In this document: positions 23,183 to 32,985 of the stretch, piece by piece
Layout: each line of letters begins with the position of its first letter
Numbering within the stretch: the stretch's first letter is position 1
Made by a program: the position numbers and the translations under genes
The notes under the pieces: model-generated
Told to the model about the DNA's origin: nothing
Seen by the model: only the letters and a program-made list of their open reading frames with translations
Database searches by the model: none
Assembly: GCA_027621295.1 (NCBI GenBank)
Contig: JAQCBR010000019.1
Coordinates: forward strand, 1-45,694
Direction: 5' to 3'
Origin: Planctomycetota bacterium
GTDB taxonomy: Bacteria > Planctomycetota > UBA1135 > UBA2386
Length of the DNA stretch: 45,694 nucleotides

Positions 23183-25044
23183 CGGCCCTGCCCCTGTGCG
23201 TCCTTCGCCATCTTGATCGCCATCTGCCGGAGGAGGTCCTCGACGCGGCCCTGCTGCTCGGCGAGCACGCCGGCCTCGTCTCCGTTCCCGTCACCGCCGG
23301 CCGGACGTTCGTCGAGCTCGACGGTGCGTCGGTTGACGTGCTTCTGCTTGATCATCACGAGCTTCAGCTCGGCCGACATCGGCACGAGGACCGGCTGGCC
23401 GCTGCTGTCGTTCGAGGAACCGCCCTGCGACTCGTTCTGCTCGATCTGGCGGCGGAGTGCGTCGATGAGGTCCGTCAGCGCCGCCTCGATGTCCGCCTGC
23501 AGACCCTGCGTCGCGCGTGCGGTCTTCGCCTGCTCCAGTCGCTCGGCGACGTGCGTCAGATCGTCGCGCAGCATCTCGACCACCAGGGGGAAGCCTGCGC
23601 TCGTGCCCTCCTCGAGGAGGAGCTTCAGCGCGTCGCCCGCCTCGCCGGCGAGCTCGTGCTCACCGAGCGCGAGCTCGCGCGCGCGCTCGACGACCTGGGC
23701 CGGGACCACGCCGTCGGCCGTGACGATGTTCGCGGCGAGGCGGTCCGCAGCCTTCGTGCGGGTCGACAGATCCCGCTGCTTCTCGAGCATCGCCTGGAAG
23801 CGCTCCTCCAGCGCGCGGAGGACCTCGTCCTGGAGCTGTTGGCGCAGCTGGGACAGCGCTTCCTCGAGTTCGTCCTTCGCCTTCTCGAGCTGTTCCTGCG
23901 CGTCCTGCTGATCCTTCTGCGCCTCGCCGGGCTTCTGCTCCTTCAGCTGTCCGGCCGCCGCCTTCTGCTCGGGGACCGCCTGCTGGACGTTGCGCTTGCC
24001 GGGCGTCTGGCTCGCGCCTTCCTCCGACTCGCTCTTCTGGCGGTCGTCAGCCTCCATCTCCTGGGCGAGCCGGTCGGTCGCCGCCTGGGTCTCTTCCTGC
24101 GCCTTGGCCTGGTCCTCGAAGGGCAGCTCCATCAGCTGCCGCTCGGTCTCCTCGGCCATGCGATCGATCTCCTCGACCGCTTCCCGCAGCCGGCGATCCG
24201 CCTCGTCCATGTCCGGGAGCGCACCCTCGGGCTGGTTCTGCCCAAGCTTCTGCTGCGCGCGGTCCATCGCCTCCGATGCGGACTTGGCGGCGTTCGCACC
24301 CTTCTGGGACTGGGAGTCCTGGGCTTCGGGCTTCGCTTCTCCGGGCGTCACCTCCTGGTTGCCCTGCTCGCCGAGCTCGCCGAGACGCTCCCCGAGCTTC
24401 TTCGAACGCTCGGCCAGATCGCGCTCACGTGCGGCCATGTCGGCGGCCTTCTTCGGCTCCGTCGACAGGCCGGCGTCGTTCGCCTCGTCGCGGAGCGACT
24501 TCTGTTCGGCGAGCAGCGCTGCCGCGGCTTCGCGCGCGGCTTCGAGGTCGCGGAGCCGCTGTGCGAGCGCTTCGGCCGCCGCGGACGCTTCCTTCTCGGC
24601 GCGCTGCTCGTCGAGAAGGTCCCCGACGCGGTCCCGGTATTCCTCGAGCCTCTCGATCTCCTGGAGCAGCCCGTCGACGTCGGTCGAACGCGACAGCAGG
24701 AGATCGAGGAGCTGCTGCAGGTCGATCTGGAGCACGGCCATCGACGACAGCGCCTCGTCGAACCTCGCGTCCCGGATCAGACCTGCGATCGCGTCGAGCG
24801 ACGCACCGAGCCGGCGTTCCTGGATCAGTCGATTGCCCGCCGACAGCACCTCGGCCTCTGCCGGATCGGACTCCAGCTTGACCGCGTGCAGCTTCTGCAT
24901 CCGCGCGTGCAGGTCTTCGAAGCGGCGGCGCGCCTCGGCTTCCAGGGTTGCTGCACGGTCCTGCGCGACGGCGCAGGGAGCGACAGCCCACAACGCGACC
25001 AGGGTCGCGAACGCTGCTCGGAGGCTGCTGCTCTCGGGGTTCAT
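23179..25044 (-). CDS. Secreted long coiled-coil protein
   Basis: This 621-residue exported protein has a signal peptide (AAFATLVALWAVAPCAVAQ). Almost all of the rest is predicted alpha-helical coiled coil, rich in Glu, Gln, Lys, Ala and Leu (for example LLQEIERLEEYRDRVGDLLD and EQLEKAKDELEEALSQLRQQ). A low-complexity Gln/Glu/Lys centre (about 340-400) separates the two halves. No enzymatic motif is present. A structural or tethering role in the periplasm, or a scaffold for neighbouring vWA and TPR proteins, is plausible. It is the first gene after a 40-base gap behind the large membrane protein, the widest gap inside the operon, so a secondary promoter or processing site could lie there. It overlaps the TPR gene by ATGA. 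Confidence 0.8.
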   Translation of the reverse strand: MNPESSSLRAAFATLVALWAVAPCAVAQDRAATLEAEARRRFEDLHARMQKLHAVKLESDPAEAEVLSAGNRLIQERRLGASLDAIAGLIRDARFDEALSSMAVLQIDLQQLLDLLLSRSTDVDGLLQEIERLEEYRDRVGDLLDEQRAEKEASAAAEALAQRLRDLEAAREAAAALLAEQKSLRDEANDAGLSTEPKKAADMAARERDLAERSKKLGERLGELGEQGNQEVTPGEAKPEAQDSQSQKGANAAKSASEAMDRAQQKLGQNQPEGALPDMDEADRRLREAVEEIDRMAEETERQLMELPFEDQAKAQEETQAATDRLAQEMEADDRQKSESEEGASQTPGKRNVQQAVPEQKAAAGQLKEQKPGEAQKDQQDAQEQLEKAKDELEEALSQLRQQLQDEVLRALEERFQAMLEKQRDLSTRTKAADRLAANIVTADGVVPAQVVERARELALGEHELAGEAGDALKLLLEEGTSAGFPLVVEMLRDDLTHVAERLEQAKTARATQGLQADIEAALTDLIDALRRQIEQNESQGGSSNDSSGQPVLVPMSAELKLVMIKQKHVNRRTVELDERPAGGDGNGDEAGVLAEQQGRVEDLLRQMAIKMAKDAQGQGR

Positions 25045-25084
25045 GGGATGTCGTTCGAACGGGCCCGCGGGGCTCCGGATCAGG

Positions 25085-27268
25085 CTACTGCTTCCTCTTC
25101 CCGCCCGCCCCGGGCTCGGGGTCGTCGCCGAAGATCCCGGCGCCCTCGGCCTCGGCGAGCCGCTCCAGCTCGCGCTGGAGCTCTTCCTCGGTGCGGATCA
25201 CGATGCGGAGCGTCTCGACCAGCTCCGACAGGCTCTCGTTCTTCTCCATCTGGGCGAGCACCCGCCGCAGGGCTGCGACGACGTCGGCCAGACCCTGCAC
25301 CGCACCGGCCCGGTCCTCGTCGCCGCCGCGCTCGGCGAACGCGGCGGTCCGCTGCGCGGCGGGCGGGAAGCCCGAGCCCGCGATCTCACGGAGCGGGTCG
25401 ACGACGCGCGCGAAGCTCGCGCGCACGATGTTGGGTTCGTAGAGCCGGTTGTTCGAATACTCGTCGAGGATCGCCGCGTAGCGTTCGGCTGTGACGCCGG
25501 TCTCCGCACCGAGTCCGTTCAGCTGGCGGGCGAGCGTGCGCATCCGAAGTCTCGCACGGTCCGCGGCCGGGTCCGTCGACGCCGGCGAGAGCACCTCCTC
25601 GATCTCGGTCCGCGCGTCCTCGACCCGGGTGAGGATGCGCTCGAGTTCGCGGCGCTGCTCCTCCTGGCGGCGGCGCAGCTCCTGGAGGAGCTTCTCACGG
25701 GTGACGACCCGGAACGTCCGGACCTCGCTCGTGCCGGTCTGGGGATCGGGCTCCTTGCCGTCCGTCGCGTCGAAACGCAGCGACAGCAGGAGCCCCGGAT
25801 GGATGGGGTTGCCCAGCGAGTCCGGGTCGGGGTCGACCAGCAGCGGCTTCAGGTCGAAGACGAGACCGAGCTCCTGCTCGGACGCACCGGCGAGGAGCGG
25901 CCCCGCCCACTCGACGGCCACGGCATCGAACGCGGCGGCCTCTTCGTCGGCGGCGGTCGCGTCCATGGTCCTCCCGAGCGCGCTCACCGTCGCGACCCCG
26001 TGATCATCGGTGATCCGGAGCAGCCCCGGGATGCGCGCCTCGGCGGTGATCAGCGAGCCGATTCCCTCGCTCTCGAACTCGACGATCGGCACGGTGTCCG
26101 GCACCACGCGCAGCGCGATCTGCGGCGGCTGCGCCGGCCCGAGATCGTCCGCGTCCACGAACTCGATGCGGAGGATTCCGTCCTCTTCGGGGTTCGCCGA
26201 CCCGACGACCGTCACGCGGTCGTCCGCGACCTCGATCGCGCGCGGCTCGCCGTCGCCGTAGCGCAAGCGCGCGGCGCGGAGCTCCTTGCTGCTCTTCGCC
26301 CGCACCTCGACGCGACCGCCGGCCGTGACGTCGAGGGTGCCGCCGACCTCGGTGGTGCGGAGCGGTTCGCCGCCGACGTAGACAGGCGCGTGGATCGCCA
26401 CCTCGAGCTCGAGCACCCGCGGCCGCTCGACGATCCGGACCCGCAGCAGCTCGGACGCCCCGTCACCACCCATGGCGACCAGCTCCACGTCCTCGAGGAC
26501 CGCGGTGAGCGTCGTCGTGAAGCTCGCCGGCCCGACCCGATCCATTCGTCTGGTCGCCCGCTCGCCGCCGGCGAACGTCGCGACCAGCTCCACCTCGTCG
26601 GGCACGACGCCCTCGACCTCGACGCGCAGCACGAGATCTTCGCGTTCGGCCAGCCGGATCTCGCGGTCACCGTCGGCCGTCGTCGCGAACGCGAGGCGGG
26701 TCTCGCGCGGCCACGACACCGCGCCGAGCAGGAGGTTCCGCTGCGCCCAAACTCCGGGCTCCGCGACCAGGGACAGGAACAGCACGATCCACGCCAGCGC
26801 CGCCGCGAGTCCTCCGCCGAACAGGGCCGTCCGCCGCGCGTCGAGCGCCCGAACCGCGTCGATCTGTCCGAGACGAGCGGTGGCGTCCGCGACGACGCTC
26901 TGCATCAGCGTGTCCGACTGGCCGCGGACCGCGCCGCGCTCGAGGTCGCGTTCGAACTCGACAGCGCTGATCAGCACCTGCCTCAGCCCGGAGTCGCTGC
27001 GCTCGACCGCGAGCGCCAGCTCCGCGTCGTCGAGGTCGACGGTCAGCGGGCGGGCGACGTGGCGACGCCAGGTCACGGCGATTCCTGCGATCGCCACGCA
27101 GAGGACCCCGAACCGGTACGGACGCTCGAGTTCGAGCCAGCGGTCGATGCCGTAGCTGAGGACGACGAACCCAGCGAGGACACAGGCCAGGCGCGCGGCA
27201 CCCTCGATCAGGATTCCGGTGCGGGCGCGAGCACGCAGCCCGCGAAAGACGTCGTGAGCGGCCTTCAC
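25085..27268 (-). CDS. Large membrane protein, DUF4175-like layout
   Basis: This 727-residue protein has two N-terminal transmembrane helices (about 20-42 and 52-67) and a third at about 145-170 (AAALAWIVLFLSLVAEPG). A long exported part follows with beta-sandwich-like segments (ELEVAIHAPVYVGGEPLRTT, LRVVPDTVPIVEFESEGIGS), then a helical C-terminal third (KLLQELRRRQEEQRRELERI and similar) that should form coiled coil. The layout resembles DUF4175-type proteins, but I cannot confirm the family. I chose the GTG at 27268 because it overlaps the preceding vWA gene stop as GTGA. It sits between the vWA genes and the coiled-coil gene and could bridge inner membrane and periplasm. Function is unknown. 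Confidence 0.75.
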   Translation of the reverse strand: MKAAHDVFRGLRARARTGILIEGAARLACVLAGFVVLSYGIDRWLELERPYRFGVLCVAIAGIAVTWRRHVARPLTVDLDDAELALAVERSDSGLRQVLISAVEFERDLERGAVRGQSDTLMQSVVADATARLGQIDAVRALDARRTALFGGGLAAALAWIVLFLSLVAEPGVWAQRNLLLGAVSWPRETRLAFATTADGDREIRLAEREDLVLRVEVEGVVPDEVELVATFAGGERATRRMDRVGPASFTTTLTAVLEDVELVAMGGDGASELLRVRIVERPRVLELEVAIHAPVYVGGEPLRTTEVGGTLDVTAGGRVEVRAKSSKELRAARLRYGDGEPRAIEVADDRVTVVGSANPEEDGILRIEFVDADDLGPAQPPQIALRVVPDTVPIVEFESEGIGSLITAEARIPGLLRITDDHGVATVSALGRTMDATAADEEAAAFDAVAVEWAGPLLAGASEQELGLVFDLKPLLVDPDPDSLGNPIHPGLLLSLRFDATDGKEPDPQTGTSEVRTFRVVTREKLLQELRRRQEEQRRELERILTRVEDARTEIEEVLSPASTDPAADRARLRMRTLARQLNGLGAETGVTAERYAAILDEYSNNRLYEPNIVRASFARVVDPLREIAGSGFPPAAQRTAAFAERGGDEDRAGAVQGLADVVAALRRVLAQMEKNESLSELVETLRIVIRTEEELQRELERLAEAEGAGIFGDDPEPGAGGKRKQ

Positions 27269-29718
27269 AGCAGGTTCACCCTCTTGCGGAGCCACCACTC
27301 GGCCGCGAGGAGCGTGGTGATCAGCGCGATGGTCACCCAGCCATCCCAGAGCGTGCGCGCGGTCGTGAAAGTCTCGATCCGCGTCGCGGCCGGGATCGCG
27401 TCGAGCGCCGCGTAGAAGGTCGCAGGATCGCGCACGAGGACGCCGCCCGGCGCCCCGGCGATCGCGGTGAGTTCACCGAGGTCGATCGGCCCCTCCTTCT
27501 CGAGCGCAGCCGGCACGACCTCGAATGCAGCGCCAGCTGGCCTGCCCTCGGGAGAGTCCATCGCCTCGACGCGGAAGAAGCCGGTCGCACTCGGCCGCAG
27601 CCAACCTTCGAACCGACCTGGGGACCCCTCGACCGCAGCGAGCTCGAGGGGAGCATCGCTCCCCTCGGGACCGCGCACGCGAACGTCGAGCGAGTCGGCG
27701 ACGAGCGGTCCGAACGTCTCGTCCCGTGCGTCGGCGACGACCCGGACCGCCTGTCCGAGCTCGAGCCTCGCCTCGTCGATGCCGATCCGCAGCCGGCTGT
27801 TGCCGGCGTTCAGGCGACCTTCGAACAGGTAGCGGATGCCGCGGACCCACAGGCGGTCGTACGCGGACTCCCGGATGCTGCGCCAGCGGTAGAGATCGTC
27901 GGTGGCCAGGAACAGCACGCGACCCGCACCGAAGAAGCGCGACACGAGGAGCGGGGACGCCGCTGCCTCGGCGCCCGCGCGCGCAGGCTTGTGATGCTCG
28001 ACCAGGACCTCCGCTCCCGGTGCCGCACGGCTCACCGGGAACGCGAAGTGGAAGCCCGGCAGACGCGCCCAGAGCTCGGCGCTCGCGGCCCGATCCTCGG
28101 CGATCCGCGCGACCGAGTGGGCGCGGCCGGCCGGCGTCACTTCGTACGGGTAGGCGCGGACCATCCCTCGAGCCAGCGCGAGATCCTCCGCGGCGTCGAG
28201 GTCGGGTTCGACCGGCAGGATCGAGGCGATCGGCGCAGACTGCGCGTCGGGCCGGAGCGCGGCGAGCGTGTACTTCTCACCGCAGACGAAGAAGAGCCCC
28301 GCGCCGCGGTCCGCGACCTGGTCCCGGACCTGCTCCCAGAACGTGCGGGGAATGCGGTCGGGATCCGGGTCGAGGAGCAGGAACACGTCCCAGGTGTCGA
28401 GCTCCTCGGGCCCGTCCGGCAGCCGTTCGAGCGAGACGTTCCCGTCCTGCGGGAATCCGGGGTCCGCGCTCTGCAGCCAGCAGCCGACCTCGATCGTGTC
28501 GTCGCGGATCAGCTGGTTGCGGAGGATGCGGTACTCATGGCTCGGGCCACCTGCGATCAACAGGACCCGCGTCCGCTCGGCGAGCGCCTCGACCCGCGCG
28601 CGCATCACGTGCCGCTGGGCGACGAAAGGCTCCGCGCCGGGCGGAGTGATCTCGGCCGACAGCGTGAACGCACCGGCTTCATCGAGTTCGAGGCCTTCGA
28701 ACTCGACGAGCTGCTCGGCGGCGGACGGGTCCAGCGCGACCGCGCGATCGGCAATCTCGGTCGCGGCGCCACTGCCGTCGGCCGGCGCGCGCAGGAGCCG
28801 CAGGCGATACTCGCCAGCGTCGTGACCCCGGGCCTCGACCGCGACCTGGACCCGGAACGGATCCTCGCGGAAGACCTTCTCCGGAGCGTCGAGGCGCAGG
28901 ATGCGAAGCGTCCGCATCGGCGACGGGTCGCCCACCGGCAGCACGACCACGTGCGGCACGCCGCGGTTGCGGAGGTTGCGCGCGATCTCGGGGCCCTGCG
29001 GACCGAGGTTCCTCCGCCCGTCGGTCAGCACGACGACGCCGGCGATCTCGGCGCCTCCCGCATCCGTCAGTGCATCCCGAACCGCCCCACCGAGGTTCGT
29101 GTAGCTCCCGGTCGCCGCGAGGCCCGACAGGTCGACCGCAGGAGCCGCCGAACCATCGCCGGGCGGCACGTCGAGCGACGCGACGCGGTCGAGGCCCGAC
29201 GAGAAGCCGAAGACGTGGACACGGTTCTTCGACGCCAGCGCCCGGAGCACGCGATGCCCGTCGTCCTCGAGCACCGCACGCGCGAGCGCGAGGCGCGTCG
29301 TCGTCCGCGGGTCGATCCCGTCGAGGCCGCCCCAGGCCGCGGCAAGGTCGGCTGCCGGCGAGTCCTCGCGATAGCCGTCGACCTGCGCCATCGACTGCGA
29401 GGTGTCGACGAGGACCAGAGTCTGACCCGGCTGCGCGTCGCGGCGGACGGCGACGAGCTGCGGATCGAGCAGGACCAGGATCGCCAGCGCGACGGCCGCC
29501 GCGCGGAGAGCGGTCAGCGCGAACCGCCGGCGCGTCGACAGGCGGTGGGCGTCGCGAACGTAGGCGAACCAGACGACGCCGAGGGCCAGCGCCGCACCGA
29601 GCAGGGTCAAGAGGCCGAGTCCGCCCGAAGGGAACCCGGCGAACTCGACGTGGAGGTCGGTGCCCGGGGCCACCGGGACTCCGAGCCGTTCGGCCAGCCA
29701 TCGCAGGAGTGCTTCCAT
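27265..29718 (-). CDS. vWA/glutamine-amidotransferase-like membrane protein
   Basis: This 817-residue protein has two N-terminal transmembrane helices (GLGLLTLLGAALALGVVWFA and LTALRAAAVALAILVLL) and a von Willebrand A domain with a full metal site: DTSQS (105-109), the Thr in GSYTNLGG, and VVLTDGRRN. A long exported section follows with an amidotransferase-like Rossmann segment (RVLLIAGGPSHEYRILRN), and the C-terminus is one more helix (TIALITTLLAAEWWLRKRV). vWA membrane proteins of this kind are usual partners of MoxR ATPases. The ATG at 29718 is 11 bases after the BatA-like stop; a GTG just before it is an alternative. The 3' end overlaps the next gene as GTGA. Confidence 0.85.
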   Translation of the reverse strand: MEALLRWLAERLGVPVAPGTDLHVEFAGFPSGGLGLLTLLGAALALGVVWFAYVRDAHRLSTRRRFALTALRAAAVALAILVLLDPQLVAVRRDAQPGQTLVLVDTSQSMAQVDGYREDSPAADLAAAWGGLDGIDPRTTTRLALARAVLEDDGHRVLRALASKNRVHVFGFSSGLDRVASLDVPPGDGSAAPAVDLSGLAATGSYTNLGGAVRDALTDAGGAEIAGVVVLTDGRRNLGPQGPEIARNLRNRGVPHVVVLPVGDPSPMRTLRILRLDAPEKVFREDPFRVQVAVEARGHDAGEYRLRLLRAPADGSGAATEIADRAVALDPSAAEQLVEFEGLELDEAGAFTLSAEITPPGAEPFVAQRHVMRARVEALAERTRVLLIAGGPSHEYRILRNQLIRDDTIEVGCWLQSADPGFPQDGNVSLERLPDGPEELDTWDVFLLLDPDPDRIPRTFWEQVRDQVADRGAGLFFVCGEKYTLAALRPDAQSAPIASILPVEPDLDAAEDLALARGMVRAYPYEVTPAGRAHSVARIAEDRAASAELWARLPGFHFAFPVSRAAPGAEVLVEHHKPARAGAEAAASPLLVSRFFGAGRVLFLATDDLYRWRSIRESAYDRLWVRGIRYLFEGRLNAGNSRLRIGIDEARLELGQAVRVVADARDETFGPLVADSLDVRVRGPEGSDAPLELAAVEGSPGRFEGWLRPSATGFFRVEAMDSPEGRPAGAAFEVVPAALEKEGPIDLGELTAIAGAPGGVLVRDPATFYAALDAIPAATRIETFTTARTLWDGWVTIALITTLLAAEWWLRKRVNLL

Positions 29719-29729
29719 CACGAGCCGGC

Positions 29730-31943
29730 TCAGCGCCGGCCGAACCTCCATGCGAGCACCGTCTCCGCCAGCAGGCCGAGGAGCAGCAGCGCGCCGAGGA
29801 AGCGCCACGTCGAGGCGCCGCGCACGTCATCACCGAGCGAAGACTCGCCGGCCCGCACCTCGCGGACGCGGACGAGTCCGCGCAGCTCCTCGGGGATGGC
29901 CGCCTGGAACGCATTCACACCGCAGGGCTTCAGGTCACCCTCGGACAGGAGCGCGTTGCGGGCGATCGTCTCGACCTCTTCGCCGCCACCGTGGAGCGAC
30001 CGGACGACGTCGAAGAGCCCGAGCCCACGAAGCTGATCGAGTGAGACCTCGACGGAGCCGCCGCCGTCCGGCGGCGCGGCGAACGTGAACACTTCGCCGC
30101 TGCCGTCGCGGGCACGCACCTCGACGTCCGGCCGATGCCGGGCCGGGTCGACTTCGACCGCGAACGTCGCGTCCGGTCGAAGGTCCCGCGCGCCGCGATC
30201 CTGGGTCCGGGACGCCGTCTGCACGAGGCGGTCCGCGAGGATCGGGAACACGAACTGGGCCGGGAGGTTGGTCCACGCGGCGTCGGCCGAGGTGCCGACG
30301 ACGTGCACCGAACCGCCGCGATCCCCGCGGCTACGCCCGACCATCAGCAGCGGGCCGTCCGGCGAACCGACGCGGAGGAGGCGTGCGACGGGAGCGTCGA
30401 CCCGGTCCTCCATCGTCACGTAGCGCCCGACGAGGCAGAGCTCGGCGAACATCAGACGCAGTGCGTCCGTCGCCGTGTCGAACAGCGGATGGTCCGCCGC
30501 GTCCAGGTGCACCCCGCGCGGCGCGGCGAGGTCGCCGTCGACCTCGACCAGCGCGAGCGGAAGGAGCCCCTCGCCGCCGCGCCACATCGTCTCGTGCCAC
30601 GCACCGAGCTCCACGCGATCGCCGAGCCAGGCCACGAGACCGCCGCCCGCGTCGACGTAGGCCTCGAGGCGATGGGCCAGCTCGGCGCTCGGCCGCGCGA
30701 CGTTGCAGAGCCAGACGAGGTCATGCTCGGCGAGGTCCTGCTCGGGCAGGGCCTCGAGCTCGTGATCGGCGATGACCCGCGCTTCGACGCCGGTCGCGCC
30801 GTCCCCGCCCGGATCCAGGGCGACCGCGACGAAGAACGACTCGGCGTCCTCTGGATCGGTCGCCGGATCGCCGTCGACGACGAGCACGCGAACCGCACGC
30901 CTCGCCTCGAGCGCGAGGCTTCTCCGGTCGTCGGACGGGTAGCGGTCTTCGGGCAGCGCACAGCGCACGCCGTGCCAGCCCGCCGCGCGGAACGTCTGCT
31001 CGAAGCGGACGGTGACCGTCTGCCCCGCCGGGATCTCCGGCACCGGCACCGCGAATCGGCCGGCGCCGACTTCTACCGTCACTTCGGTCGGCGCCGCAGC
31101 GTCCGGCCCCTGGTTGGTGACATCGACCGCGATGCGCGCGGGGAGACCGGCCACGCAGGTGCGGCCGTCGAGACGGACCGCGGTGATCGCGAGGTTGCGC
31201 GCATCCTGACCGCCGACGTCGAGCACGGTCCAGCGCGCAGCTTCCGGGTCGAGTTCCTGGAGCCAGTTCCCGACGGCCGGGAGCGCGCCATCGTCGCTCC
31301 CGATCCAGTCGCCACGCTTCAGGTCGGTGACGAGCACGTGCTCGACCTGGGGTGCGACGTCCACCGCCGCATCGGCCGCGTCGGTCATCCCGTCGAGCAG
31401 GGCTGCGACGTCGAGACCCTGGTCCGAGGGCTCGGCAGACGCGAGCGACTCACGCACGCGACGCGTGAGGTCGGGCCCGATCGGTGCGAGCGCCAGCAGC
31501 GGATCCTCCAGCCGATCGCTGCGGATCAGCGTCATGAAGTCCCCGCCTGCCGACTCCGCGAGGCGCGCGGCCATGTCCTCGATCGCCGCGACCCCGCGGG
31601 CGAACGCCGTGTCCGTGCCGCCACGGTGCGCCATCGACGCAGATGCGTCGAGCACGACGACGTGGTGCGTGGACGCCCCACCGAGCGCCCCTCCGCTCCA
31701 CTGCGGGCGCGACACCAGGAACACGAGCAGCAGGACCGCGAGCGTGCGGAGCGCGAGGATCAGCCACTGCTCCATGCGCAGCCGGCGCCTGTTCCTCTGC
31801 ATCGCACGCAGCAGGAACTCCATCGCCGCCCACCGCCGCGTGTCGAAGCGACGGCGGTTCAGCAGGTGGATGATGATCGGCACCGCCGCGAGCGGCAGGG
31901 CCCAGAGCACCAGCGGATGCAGGAACGCGAGTCCGATCAGCAA
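29730..31943 (-). CDS. BatA-like vWA membrane protein
   Basis: This 737-residue protein opens with the BatA N-terminal domain (FLHPLVLWALPLAAVPIIIH then LLNRRRFDTRRWAAMEFLL), the hallmark of Bat/aerotolerance-operon proteins in Planctomycetota and Bacteroidota. A second helix (ALRTLAVLLLVFLVSRP), a vWA domain with DASAS metal site, a beta-sandwich, an amidotransferase-like fold (VRVLVVDGDPATD, DLVWLCNVARPSAEL) and a C-terminal helix (FLGALLLLGLLAETVLAWRF) follow. The start is a TTG at 31943, four bases after the upstream stop, with AGAGGTG as ribosome binding site. It likely docks a MoxR ATPase and works with the second vWA protein downstream. The substrate is unknown. Confidence 0.88.
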   Translation of the reverse strand: MLIGLAFLHPLVLWALPLAAVPIIIHLLNRRRFDTRRWAAMEFLLRAMQRNRRRLRMEQWLILALRTLAVLLLVFLVSRPQWSGGALGGASTHHVVVLDASASMAHRGGTDTAFARGVAAIEDMAARLAESAGGDFMTLIRSDRLEDPLLALAPIGPDLTRRVRESLASAEPSDQGLDVAALLDGMTDAADAAVDVAPQVEHVLVTDLKRGDWIGSDDGALPAVGNWLQELDPEAARWTVLDVGGQDARNLAITAVRLDGRTCVAGLPARIAVDVTNQGPDAAAPTEVTVEVGAGRFAVPVPEIPAGQTVTVRFEQTFRAAGWHGVRCALPEDRYPSDDRRSLALEARRAVRVLVVDGDPATDPEDAESFFVAVALDPGGDGATGVEARVIADHELEALPEQDLAEHDLVWLCNVARPSAELAHRLEAYVDAGGGLVAWLGDRVELGAWHETMWRGGEGLLPLALVEVDGDLAAPRGVHLDAADHPLFDTATDALRLMFAELCLVGRYVTMEDRVDAPVARLLRVGSPDGPLLMVGRSRGDRGGSVHVVGTSADAAWTNLPAQFVFPILADRLVQTASRTQDRGARDLRPDATFAVEVDPARHRPDVEVRARDGSGEVFTFAAPPDGGGSVEVSLDQLRGLGLFDVVRSLHGGGEEVETIARNALLSEGDLKPCGVNAFQAAIPEELRGLVRVREVRAGESSLGDDVRGASTWRFLGALLLLGLLAETVLAWRFGRR

Positions 31944-31947
31944 CCCT

Positions 31948-32985
31948 TCACCTCTGGTAGATCGGGAGGTAGGCGTAGGGGAGCTGGAGGATGGTCAGCG
32001 CGATCGCCGTGCCGTAGGTCGTGCCGACGTTGTCGCCCTGCCAGGAGCCCTCGCGATCCTGCTTGGTGAGGAGCCAGGCCGAGATCTTGCGGTAGTACTC
32101 GGCCCAGTCTTCGCCACCGCGCTGGTAGAGGGCCTGTGCGAGGTAGAGCTGTGCGTAGAAGTGGTGGCCGTTGCCGCTGCCGTTGATGGGCAGCGTGCGC
32201 AGCGCGTAGAGCAGCGCCTTCTCCGCCATCGGGTCGTCGTAGCGACCCGCGTTGTAGAGCACCGCCACCGCCGCTGCGGTGATCGCCGGCCGACCGCCGC
32301 CGCCGGACTTCACGCTGTAGCGGATGCTGCCGTCCGGGTTCGCGCTCTGCCGGATGTAGTCCACCGCGGTATCGATCGTCTTGGCAGGAACCACGATGCC
32401 CGCGTTGCGGCACGCGCGGAGCGCCTGGATCTGCGTGACCGTGACGCTGCCCTCGTCGCCGTTCGACTCGGGCGTGTACAGCCACCCCCCCGCCTTCGAC
32501 TGGGAGCGCGAGGTCAGTTCGACGGCCCGGGTCAGCACCGCGTGCAGTTCACGCTGGCGGCGCTCGTCCTCCTCCATGCCGAAGACCTCGGCGAGGAACA
32601 TCGTCGAGAAGCCGTGGCCGTACATGCTCCGCCCCTCCTCGGCCGGCGCGGTGATCACGCCGTCGGGCTGGGCCGCAGTCAGGAGGAACTCGGTCGCCCG
32701 CCGCACGTGGAGGAAGTACGGACCGCGCGTCGGGGTCGATCCCGAGCCGCAGAGCGCCATGCCCGCGAGCGCGGTCATCGCCGTCGGGTAGTTGCCGAAC
32801 CCGCCGCTCGAACGCCACGAGCCGTCGCGGTTCTGCGTGCGCGCGAGGAACTGGAGGCCGCGATCGATGGCACGCGCAATCTCCGGCGTGACTCCTTCGG
32901 GCAGCAGCTCCTGCGCGGGCGCAGATCCGACGGAAGCGAGGGTCGACAGGATGACGGCACCCAGCGATCGAACGATGCACTTCAT
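31948..32985 (-). CDS. Secreted prenyltransferase/squalene-oxidase repeat protein
   Basis: This 345-residue exported protein has a signal peptide (LGAVILSTLASVGSAPAQ). It is built from alpha/alpha-barrel repeats of the squalene cyclase/prenyltransferase fold, recognisable as GLQFLARTQNRDGSWRSSGG near residue 43, LTSRSQSKAGGWLYTP, YIRQSANPDGSIRYS and AWLLTKQDREGSW near the C-terminus. The DxDD cyclase motif is not present, so terpene cyclisation is not predicted. Proteins of this kind are common next to BatA/MoxR genes in planctomycetes, without a known reaction. A strong ribosome binding site (GGGGAGG) lies five bases before the ATG, which also overlaps the upstream stop as ATGA. Confidence 0.85.
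   Translation of the reverse strand: MKCIVRSLGAVILSTLASVGSAPAQELLPEGVTPEIARAIDRGLQFLARTQNRDGSWRSSGGFGNYPTAMTALAGMALCGSGSTPTRGPYFLHVRRATEFLLTAAQPDGVITAPAEEGRSMYGHGFSTMFLAEVFGMEEDERRQRELHAVLTRAVELTSRSQSKAGGWLYTPESNGDEGSVTVTQIQALRACRNAGIVVPAKTIDTAVDYIRQSANPDGSIRYSVKSGGGGRPAITAAAVAVLYNAGRYDDPMAEKALLYALRTLPINGSGNGHHFYAQLYLAQALYQRGGEDWAEYYRKISAWLLTKQDREGSWQGDNVGTTYGTAIALTILQLPYAYLPIYQR

Noticed and set aside
23990..27415. An 1141-codon open frame on the plus strand
   Set aside because: It is antisense to the coiled-coil and large membrane protein genes, with low-complexity Ser/Arg composition and no domain. Long shadow frames are expected in DNA of this GC content.
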